From assembly GCA_014843695.1 (NCBI GenBank), contig CM026404.1, positions 82,198,628 to 82,262,627 on the forward strand: a DNA stretch of 64,000 nucleotides, written 5' to 3'. The first letter of the stretch is position 1; every line of letters begins with the position of its first letter. The position numbers and the translations under genes were made by a program. The notes below the pieces were generated by a model, which was given only the letters and a program-made list of their open reading frames with translations, did no database searches and was not told where the DNA came from. Below are positions 13,001 through 25,000 of this stretch, one piece after another. The stretch comes from Archivesica marissinica. Taxonomy: Eukaryota > Mollusca > Bivalvia > Venerida > Vesicomyidae.

Positions 13001-16000
13001 GCATAGACAGCTCTATTGGCTTCTTTATTATTGAGGATGAATGTCCTAAGGTAGGTTTCTCTAATCCATCTTACACGATGATTGAACATGATTTCGTGTA
13101 GTGGCTAAGTGGTTACTGTCACCGACTTCAAATCACTTGTCCCTCACCGCTATATGTTCGATTCCCACTGCAGGTGTGAAATTATTTTATTTGAGGAAGC
13201 TGTCCAATTTGCATGTTGTGGAAAGTTGGTGGTTCTACCTGGGTGGTCGTTTGTGCATGAAATACTGCTCAGAGGGGCACCTGTGGTCTTCCTCCGCCAA
13301 TAATAACTAGAGAGTCACCAAATGAACAAAGCTGTTTGTGTGATTTTAAACCCCAAAAACAAGCAAACATGTGGGGCAGGGTTGGCTTTCTTCCAGAGAA
13401 ACCATGGTGGGAAGAAATATTGGGGGGAAAAGGGGAAGAAACACCTTTCTACTGGAGTACACCAGGTCTGGTGTGTTATTCTTTATTGCATCATTGTCAG
13501 CAACTATACTTCACAGTATTTAAGAGAATAATGTTTAGATTCTGTCACAGAGGGGGAGGGGGCCTTTATGGTCATCAATTTATCAATCAGGTACCTGCCC
13601 CTCATAGCAGTTAGGTTCGCAAGCCAGAGATGCCTGATTCTTTTCGTGTGAGGAAGCTATCAAGCTGGCTTCAACGTAAGTTGAATTCAGTAGATACCCA
13701 TATGTAATATAGTATGTCCCCCTGCATAGTTCAAGGGAATCCAGGTCATTTATAGAATCTGCAAATCCAACAAGTATGAAAAGTTTGCCCCCATGACTTG
13801 TATTTTTAAGGTGTAGCCAAAATGTTCTCTCCTGTTGTGCATTATACCACCTGACCTGGTGGAGGGTTGTATGTGGTGGAAGGTTGTATATGGTGGAGGG
13901 TTGTATGTGGTGGAAGGTTGTATATGGTGGAGGGTTGTATGTGGTGGAAGGTTGTATATGGTGGAGGGTTGTATATGGTGGAGGGTTGTATATGGTGGAG
14001 GGTTGTATGTGGTGGAGGGTTGTATATGGTGGAGGGATTGTATGTGGTGGAAGGTTGTATGTGGTGGAGGGTTGTATATGGTGGAGGGTTGTATGTGGTG
14101 GAAGGTTGTATATGGTGGAGGGTTGTATGTGGTGGAAGGTTGTATGTGGTGGAGGGATTGTATACCACCTGACCTGTGATTGTTCTACGTAAAGTTAAGC
14201 TCTATCAAATACAGCAATAAGTTTATTGAATTTTCTACTACTGATGCCCCCGATTGAAATCTGAGTGTATATTTCAGGCTGTCTGATTAGCGCAGTGGTT
14301 AGCACGCTCGCTTCTCACCAATGCAACCCAGGTTCGATCCTCGGACCGGGAAGTATGTGAGATGGTACGGTGGTCGCCAGATTGGATTGGGTTTTCTCCG
14401 GGTACTCCGGTTTTCTCCCACATGAATGACCACATTTACGCTTTCATCCTTGCCGACGAGAGTGATTAATATAAGTTGTTAAAACTTGTTTCGCAATTGT
14501 TGTAAAATAAATAAAGTTTAAATTTTATTTCAGGATCTTGATGAAATAGGTAAATTTACCATGACTGGCGACGGACCTAACAGGTATTATTTATTTAAGG
14601 AATGAATTAATAATAATTAATGTAAATATAAGTGTAAATCATTGGTTAATAATAGTTTCCATCGGATATGAACTATATTGGGCGTGATTAATGTGTGTGT
14701 AGGTCGAAGGCATCCTCGCTAACTTTAAACACGGCCAATGTAGTTCATATCCCAATGGAAACTATTAACCTGCAATTCATTACTTATATTTACATTAATT
14801 ATTCTTTTCAATGACACAACATAAAACATAACACTGCATTTAAAATGTTTTTAGTCCAGATTTGCAACTTACCATGTCCCGGAACAGGTAAATAGATCAT
14901 CCTTGGAACAGCGTAAACTGTAAGACACGCCTTTTCCTGCGATGAACGCTGCCTAAAAATTGCGAATGTGCATGCATACCCGTAACTTTGATTGTGCATG
15001 TCAGCTGCATATCATTAGTTGGGAACCCTCATAACAGTCATACCTGTGTTAGTGGTCACCTCTATTATGTGGCCACCCTGTATTAAGCAGCCTGTTTTCA
15101 GATTCCCAATATGCTGTTTTATTATACATTTGACCTTTGTTATACATGTGACATTTTTTAATTTAGCTTAATTTAGGTTTGATTGTAGTTTATATGAAAA
15201 GACGTGTGGCTCAGACCATTTGTAATATTATACTGTGTAATGTAGTTATGTTTTATATAACATATAATAAGCAATAAAGCACACTAACATTTAATCCCCC
15301 CCGAAACCTAAAATGACCAATCAGTGCATGCAACCGATAGCAACAATACACCTAAATATACACCAAGTTACTTTATCTATATGTATGTTCGTGTGCGTCC
15401 GCCTCCGTGGTCGAGTGGTTAAGGTCGCTGACTTGTATACCACTGTAACCTATCATCACTGATGGTCACAGGTTCGAGCCCCGCTCAGGCCGTGTCTCAT
15501 TTATATGAAAAAGTTGGCAGTTTCTTACGGAGGTTGGTGCACCCAAGTACTGGTTAACCACTTGAGCCTGCCCAGGAAAGGTGTTGTTAGGTAAACTGCC
15601 CGCCGCTATATAGCCCAAAATGGTGCTGATGCAGGCATAAAACCCGAAATATAAATAAAATAAATGTTCGTTTGTATCGAACCACTTGCAGGGACCTAGA
15701 CATGTGTTTTCCTAGGCAGGCTTAGCCGACCTAAGCAGTTAACCATTACCAGCAATGTGTGTGAGGTGCCTTGTGTCGAACCCTTCAATTCGAAAATCCA
15801 ATGCTCTACCACTGGGATGCCACACTGTTGGATTAAACTTGATTACATTGCAAGAGTGTATATTTTATTATTGTAATATATACTTTCTGCATTCTGCCCC
15901 CCTCGCTATGCTAGCCATATGTAACATGTCCTGTTTAATGCTACTACAGATATTTTGACAAGTCATTACAGTATATGATCTACTCGAATGGAAAGGCAGC

Positions 16001-19000
16001 AGTGAACGCGGAACATGCATCTTGCGATGCTACTGTAAGTATAGTCAAACCTGTGCCAGTTTTCATCTCTATTAAACAGCCAACCTATATTAAGCAGCCA
16101 GTTTCAAGATTCCCAATCTTTTGTTTTATTATACATTTGACCTCTATTAAGCAGCCACCTGTGCTAAGCAGCCACTTTCTGTGATTCCCATGGTTGGCTG
16201 CTTAAGACAGGTTTCACTGTAGTCAAACCTGTGGCAGTTTTCCTCTCTAGTAAGCAGCCAACCTCTATTAAGCATTATATCTATATTGTACAGTCAGCTT
16301 CTAGTAAGCAGCCAACCTGTAATAAGCAGCCAACCTCTATTAAGCAGTAGATATATATTAAGCAGCCAGCCAACCTCTAGTAAAAAGATTAAAAAGTTGT
16401 TGTATCCATAATTTACATTTTGTCTTGGTAATCCAGGGATCACAGGTTCGATCCCCCGTCTGACCATAATAAAATTAACAGTCATTCAGACAGGACTTTA
16501 AACTGAGGCCTTGTGTCAGTAAAAGACACGTAAAAGACTGTGCACGTAAAAGAACCAGAGGAGACTCTGGAATGGGTCTGTCTGTATCATTGCACTATCC
16601 TCCAAAAATCTAAGATTACTCATCTCTTCAGGAGGCGTCGCTCATATTGGAAACAGGTAGCGACGATAAATAAATGTAAAAAATAGAAAGAAAAGGAAAC
16701 CTTTAGAAAAGCAGGGGCATTAAATTGAAATTTAATAAACCTATCGATAACATTTTCTGTACACATGGATAACCCATCATGTATGACCATTATGTATTCT
16801 TGGTACAGTTTCCAGCTCGTATGTGGGAGTACGTCTTGGCTGTGGAGAAATATAGTAATGACGGAACTGTTGCAAAGATCTCAGACCAACAACAATGTGC
16901 GCTAAAGTCTCCGCAAAAGTAAGCTCTCGTTGTTCGTTTACTCGGATCATGCCGAGACATTAAGCCTCCGGTAATGGATACGGTATCTGCCGTGTAACCG
17001 AGAGATTTTGAGATCAAGCTCCGTCAGAACCACGGTCGGTGATCACGTCGAAGTACGTAACTCCACTTTCACTCTTCACGTCGCAAAGCACGTCTTCATG
17101 TCGCAAAGCATGTTGCAAAGCACGTCTTCATGTCGCAAAGCATGTTGCAAAGCACGTCTTCATGTCGCAAAGCATGTTGCAAAGCACGTCTTCATGTTGC
17201 AAAGCACGTCTTCATGTCGCAAAGCATGTTGCAAAGCACGTCTTCATGTCGCAAAGCACGTCTTCATGTCGCAAAGTACGTCTTCATGTCGCCAAGCATG
17301 TTGCAAAGCACATCTTCATGTTGCAAAGCATGTCACAAAGCACGTCTTCATGTCGCCAAGCATGTTGCAAAGCACATCTTCATGTTGCAAAGCATGTCGC
17401 AAAGCACGTCTTCATGTTGCAAAGCATGTTGCAAAGCACGTCTTCATGTCGCAAAGCATGTCGCAAAGCACGTCTTCATGTAGCAAAGCATGTTGCAAAG
17501 CACGTCTTCATGTTGCAAAGCACGTCTTCATGTTGCAAAGCACGTCTTCATGTCACAAAGCACGTCTTCATGTCGCAAAGCATGTCTTCATGTCGCAAAG
17601 CATGTTGCAAAGCACATCTTCATGTCGCAACGCATGTTGCAAAGCACATCTTCATGTCGCAAAGCATGTCGCAAAGCACGTCTTCATGTTGCAAAGCATG
17701 TTGCAAAGTACATTGCAAAGCACTCTTCACGTCGCAAAGCACATAACTCCACTTTCACTCTTCTCATGAATGAGGTCTAATCTAATGTTGTGTGTATATA
17801 TGTTCCATTTATGTCAAACCCCTTGCGGGGACCTAGACATGTTTTCCTTGGCAGACTTAGCCGATCTAAGCGGTTAAGCAGTACAAGTACTATACAATGT
17901 GTTTGATGTACCTTGCTTAAGGATACTACATGTGTGCCCTTAGTGAGTAGCGAACCCGGGACTCTTTGATTCCAAATCTGACGCGCTACCACTGGACCAC
18001 TGACGCGACACCTGACTGATGTACGAACTTATTTCACAATTGACCTAAAACAAATATTTGTATAATATAAATTTTTACATTGAAAAACAAAGGTCCTGTG
18101 TCTATAGGTAAAATCTTTATCTCAACCAGCCGATCAGAATATAGTATCAACCACGCATAACGCGCCTTCATCACTTGCTCCACCCAGGGTTAGGGTTAGG
18201 GTCAAAACGCGTGGTTGGTGTCATTATTCAGTTGGGTGGTTGAGAAAAAAGGCTTACCATGTCTATATGTTGCTCATGTGTTTGACCCGAGGCCATTTCC
18301 CCACCCACATGCTATTCACATTGATTACAAATTAACTTCTAGGAAATGACGACTAACCATGTTTCCACTTGCAGACTCGAGTGGGATCTCAATGACTTTG
18401 AACAGGAAATTGAAGAATCTGAAGAACATTTTCAGAAATTGGTATGTGTTATGTTTGATATTGGTCTGTATTTCATTACAGATTGGTATGTGTTATGTTA
18501 GATATTGGTCTGTATTTCATTACAGATTGGTATGTGTTATGTTAGATATTGGCCTGTATTTCATTACAGATTGGTATGTGTTATGTTAGATATTGGTATG
18601 TGTTATGTTAGATATTGGTATGTGTTATGTTAGATATTGGTGTGTGTTGCATTACAGATTGGTATGTGTTATGTTAGATATTGATATGTGTTGCATTACA
18701 GATTGGTATGTGTTATGTTAGATATTGGTATGTGTTATGTTAGATATTGGTATGTGTTATGTTAGATATTGGTCTGTGTTATGTTAGATATTGGTATGTG
18801 TTATGTTAGATATTGGTATGTGTTATGTTAGATATTGGTGTGTGTTATGTTAGATATTGGTATGTGTTCTGTTAGATATTGGTATGTGTTATGTTAGATA
18901 TTGGTATGTGTTGCATTACAGATTGGTATGTGTTATGTTAGATATTGGTATGTGTTATGTTAGATATTGGTCTGTATTTCATTACAGATTGGTATGTGTT

Positions 19001-22000
19001 ATGTTAGATATTGGTCTGTATTTCATTACAGATTGGTATGTGTTATGTTAGATATTGGTCTGTATTTCATTACAGATTGGTATGTGTTATGTTAGATATT
19101 GGTATGTGTTATGTTAGATATTGGTGTGTGTTGCATTACAGATTGGTATGTGTTCTGTTAGATATTGGTATGTGTTATGTTAGATATTGGTCTGTATTTC
19201 ATTACAGATTGGTGTGTGTTATGTTAGATATTGGTATGTGTTATGTTAGATATTGGTGTGTGTTATGTTAGATATTGGTGTGTGTTATGTTAGATATTGG
19301 TGTGTGTTATGTTAGATATTGGTATGTGTTATGTTAGATATTGGTATGTGTTATGTTAGATATTGGTATGTGTTTCATTACAGATTGGTATGTGTTATGT
19401 TAGATATTGGTCTGTGTTATGTTAGATATTGGTATGCGTTATGTTAGATATTGGTATGTGTTATGTTAGATATTGGTATGTGTTTCATTACAGATTGGTA
19501 TGTGTTATGTTAGATATTGGTATGTGTTATGTTAGATATTGGTGTGTGTTGCATTACAGATTGGTCTGTGTTATGTTAGATATTGGTATGTGTTATGTTA
19601 GATATTGGTATGTGTTATGTTAGATATTGGTATGTGTTATGTTAGATATTGGTCTGTATTTCATTACAGATTGGTATGTGTTATGTTAGATATTGGTATG
19701 TGTTATGTTAGATATTGGTGTGTGTTATGTTAGATATTGGTATGTGTTATGTTAGATATTGGTCTGTGTTATGTTAGATATTGGTATGTGTTATGTTAGA
19801 TATTGGTATGTGTTATGTTAGATATTGGTATGTGTTTCATTACAGATTGGTCTGTGTTATGTTAGATATTGGTATGTGTTATGTTAGATATTGGTATGTG
19901 TTATGTTAGATATTGGTATGTGTTATGTTAGATATTGGTATGTGTTATGTTAGATATTGGTATGTGTTATGTTAGATATTGGTATGTGTTATGTTAGATA
20001 TTGGTATGTGTTATGTTAGATATTGGTATGTGTTATGTTAGATATTGGTCTGTGTTATGTTAGATATTGGTCTGTGTTATGTTAGATATTGGTATGTGTT
20101 ATGTTAGATATTGGTCTGTGTTATGTTAGATATTGGTATGTGTTATGTTAGATATTATGTGTTATGTAGATATTGGTATGTGTTATGTTAGATATTGGTA
20201 TGTGTTATGTTAGATATTGGTATGTGTTATGTTAGATATTGGTATGTGTTATGTTAGATATTGGTATGTGTTATGTTAGATATTGGTGTGTGTTATGTTA
20301 GATATTGGTATGTGTTATGTTAGATATTGGTATGTGTTATGTTAGATATTGGTATGTGTTATGTTAGATATTGGTCTGTGTTATGTTAGATATTGGTATG
20401 TGTTATGTTAGATATTGGTGTGTGTTATGTTAGATATTGGTATGTGTTATGTTAGATATTGGTCTGTGTTATGTTAGATATTGGTATGTGTTATGTTAGA
20501 TATTGGTATGTGTTATGTTAGATATTGGTATGTGTTCATACAGATTGGTATGTGTTATGTTAGATATTGGTATGTGTTATGTTAGATATTGGTATGTGTT
20601 ATGTTAGATATTGGTATGTGTTATGTTAGATATTGGTATGTGTTATGTTAGATATTGGTATGTGTTATGTTAGATATTGGTATGTGTTATGTTAGATATT
20701 GGTATGTGTTATGTTAGATATTGGTATGTGTTATGTTAGATATTGGTATGTGTTATGTTAGATATTGGTCTGTGTTATGTTAGATATTGGTATGTGATGT
20801 TAGATATTGGTCTGTGTTATGTTAGATATTGGTATGTGTTATGTTAGATATTGGTATGTGTTATGTTAGATATTGGTATGTGTTATGTTAGATATTGGTA
20901 TGTGTTATGTTAGATATTGGTATGTGTTATGTTAGATATTGGTATGTGTTATGTTAGATATTGGTATGTGTTATGTTAGATATTGGTCTGTGTTATGTTA
21001 GATATTGGTGTGTGTTATGTTAGATATTGGTATGTGTTATGTTGGATATTGGTATGTGTTATGTTAGATATTGGTATGTGTTATGTTAGATATTGGTCTG
21101 TGTTATGTTAGATATTGGTATGTGTTATGTTAGATATTGGTATGTGTTATGTTAGATATTGGTATGTGTTATGTTAGATATTGGTCTGTGTTATGTTTGA
21201 TATTGGTATGTGTTATGTTAGATATTGGTATGTGTTATGTTAGATATTGGTATGTGTTATGTTAGATATTGGTCTGTGTTATCTATTATTGTTCACACCT
21301 ACTACAGATGCAATAATGGGGTCTAAAACTGCAAAATACATTTCATTTATTTGCTATGACCAGTAACATTGTTTTATTTCCTATATTCAGGCAAATGGTT
21401 TTGGTTTGAAGTGTGTGTTTGCTGACTATGGTAAAGGTTACATAAAGAAAAAAAGGATGAGCCCAGATGGCTACTTACAGGTAGATATGCTTGTAATATG
21501 ATATCTTACACATATACCACTGTAACCTATCATCACTGATGGTCACAGGTTCGAGCCCCGCTCAGGCCGTGTCTCATTTATATGAAAAAGTTGGCAGTTT
21601 CTTACGGAGGTTGGTGCACCTAAGTACTGGTTAACCGCTGGAGCCTTCCCAGGAAAGGTGTTGTTAGGTAAACTGCCCGCTGGCGATATAGCCCAAAATG
21701 GTGCTGATGCAGGCGTAAAACCCGAACTAGCAAACAAACGCACCAAGCACTGGTTAACCGCTGGAGCCTTCCCAGGAAAGGTGTTGTTAGGTAAACTGCC
21801 CGCCATCGATACAGCCCAAAATGGTGCTGATGAAGTCGTAAAACCGGAACTAGCAAACAAACGCACCAAGCACTGGTTAACCGCTGGAGCCTTCCCAGGA
21901 AAGGTGTTGTTAGGTAAACTGCCTGCCATCGATACAGCCCAAAATGGTGCTGATCAAGTCGTAAAACCCGAACTAGCAAACAAACGCACCAAGCACTGGT

Positions 22001-25000
22001 TAACCGCTGGAGCCTTCCCAGGAAAGGTGTTGTTAGGTAAACTGCCTGCCATCGATACAGCCCAAAATGGTGCTGATGAAGTCGTAAAACCCGAACTAGC
22101 AAACAAACGCACCAAGCACTCGTTAACCGCTGGAGCCTTCCCAGGAAAGGTGTTGTTAGGTAAACTGCCCGCCATCGATACAGCCCAAAATGGTGCTGAT
22201 GCAGGCGTAAAACCCGAACTAGCAAACAAACGCACCAAGCACTGGTTAACCGCAAGAGCCTTCCCAGGAAAGGTGTTGTTAGGTAAACTGCCTGCCATCG
22301 ATACAGTCCAAAATGGTGCTGATGAAGTCGTAAAACCCGAACTAACAAACAAACCAACAAACTTACAGGTATGTATGGTTATTTTCTGATTTCTAACATG
22401 TATATACAGTCAAACCTGTCTTCAGCAGCCAGCCAAGGGAGTCAGATAAAGTGGCTGCTTAGCACAGGTGGCTGCTTAATAGAGGTAAAATGTATAATAA
22501 AATAACCAAATGGGAATCTGGAAACTGGCTGCTTAATACAGGTTGGCTGCTTAATGGAGGTGACCACTTGCACAGGTTTCTCTACTTATCCTCCTCTATT
22601 CTGCTGTATATAAACTGTGATCTAAATTTACATATCTTTTACTTACGTGCTATCTTCTATATTCTGCTCTGTTCCCCATCCTCCTATGTTTACATAAACA
22701 GATGCATCTCTATAATGTTAGAACTCTGTAGCTGTGCTTCAAGAGTATATCAATTGTTAAAACTGTAATAAGGTGAAATTGTATTTCTGTATGTAAATAT
22801 GCAAAAACAAATAAACAGCTCCATGGCAACTCAAAAATGAAAAAAAAAATGAGAAAAAAAGAGGAATAGAATAGATTATTCCCAATATGTGTCCAACTGA
22901 AATTTTTGAGAGAAAATGAGTTGGAGCATTTCGAATTGAGCATAGGGGAATATAATTGTGAATGGATTGTGTATTTCATTTCTCTTTGTTGTGATTAAAC
23001 TGTGTACTATATTTTTTTATTTATTTTTTCGTGCAAAATATTCTTGTTCTTTTGTGATTCTGAGTTTTTTTACAGATGGCAATACAGTTGGCATATTACA
23101 ATATGACGGGCAAATGTGTGAAAACATACGAATCTGCATCAACAAGGTACTATACTATACATTACAACTGCAATGTGTAACAATGGGAACAGGCACTAAT
23201 ATATTTTGCCTCGTCAGTCATATAAACATATTTTTATACCGAGATCATTATTTGGGCCTTATTGAGTTTCTGATAATATCATAGCCTGGGGAAACTTGGG
23301 GGTATTCCGTGTAATTATTGATTATCTCATTAATCCTATTAATAGGCCTATTAGCATGTGACTTAATTAATGATGTACTTGAATCGATAGCGAGGCACTG
23401 CAATGTTGATAAAATTGTATAATTGGTCACCATTTTTTACGGGTCAACAGAATGATTAATAGTTTTAAAAAGTACAATTTGCCAGAAGTAAATTGGTGAA
23501 AAATCGACAGACTGGAACCCAGACTAGACTTTTATCTCCTGACTAAATGTACCTACAATCTACATTTTGACAAACTATTTCTTCAAATCCATGCGATAAT
23601 GATGTAATGTATTTGATATATCAGCTGTATGCTTCGTTTATTTATTTTCCATTGATATCAAACCCCTATAAGGGACCTAGGCATGTTTATCTGGGCAGGT
23701 ATTGGTGACCTAGGCAGTTAACCAGTACTAAGCAATGTGTGTGAGGTGCCTTGCTCATGGACACTACATACGTGTCATGACCGAGTATCGAACTCTCAAT
23801 TCCAAATTCGACATTCTACCACTGGACTACGGACTCCATTCATTTATTGATATATATACGGTACAAGCAACAAACACAACCGCATGTGAGCTATTAAACC
23901 GACTATGCATTTTTACCATGTGTCCCATTTTGATGACAACCGTATCAGCTCATCTTTGCCAAAACCATGAATCAAACATGGGTAAAAGGAGATTGACTGT
24001 ATAAGCAATATTGCTTTCGTCGAAATCCCTTGAAACACCATTCGTTATCTGATGTATAATTGCAAATGTGTTATTATACAAGCAATAAATATGATATAAC
24101 TAGGGGTGGCAACGAATATTCGCTCGAACGTCCGAATATTCGAATACTATTCCAGTATTCGAATATTCGGAAACAAATTATTTTTTCAAAAATGAAACAA
24201 ACTGTCATAAAATCAGATACGTTGTTTTCTTTTGAAACCATCATAAAACTTTCCAATACAAAAGAAATCATCGCAGGATGTGTGAATAAACCATGTGGTC
24301 GCATCCATGGCAGGTGTTAATTGACACCTTGTGCCATGTAATCGGATAATTACAGTAGGTGCTAAGGTGGGTAGTATTTAATTATGTCAAAACTGTTTAG
24401 ATGATCCTGTAGTCGAGTTGTTAACACGTTGGACTGGTAATCCAGGGATCGTATGTTCGACCCTCCCCCCGTCTGTCCCTAATAAAATTAATAGTTTTTC
24501 AGATGGAACTTTAAACGAGGTGTCGGTGCTTTACACCGTGCACGTAAAAGAACCAGAGTGATTTTGAGTTGTTGATAGAATTCTATCGAATATTCAGATA
24601 CCTTCTCGACCAAATAATTCAATAGCAAACTCGCTATTCATTTCCAACCCTAGATTAAACTAAACATGGGTCACATTAATAAACAGTGAACGCACTACCC
24701 CTGTGCTAGCCAAACAGCTGACATTTATTTATTATGTTGCATGTTGCATATAACAGGAGTTGTGGTAATGCTATGCTACAGGAGAAATATTTGTAATTGC
24801 TAGGCGATGTCGCTGTAGCGGTGCAAGTTCGTACAAGCTTGTGCTTACATACTTACTGACTGTTTGCAGAATGTTTTACAATGGTCGTACAGAGACCATA
24901 CGTCCACTTACAGAAGCTTCGGTAGCTTGGTGTAAAGCCATGTCCAGCATGAAAACAACAACAAAGGAGCAGAAGATTCTGCTGCTGAAGCGGGCGATCA

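Noticed and set aside
18186..18204. Telomere or chromosome end
   Set aside because: Only about two and a half TTAGGG units in the loop of a hairpin element, with a gene on both sides.
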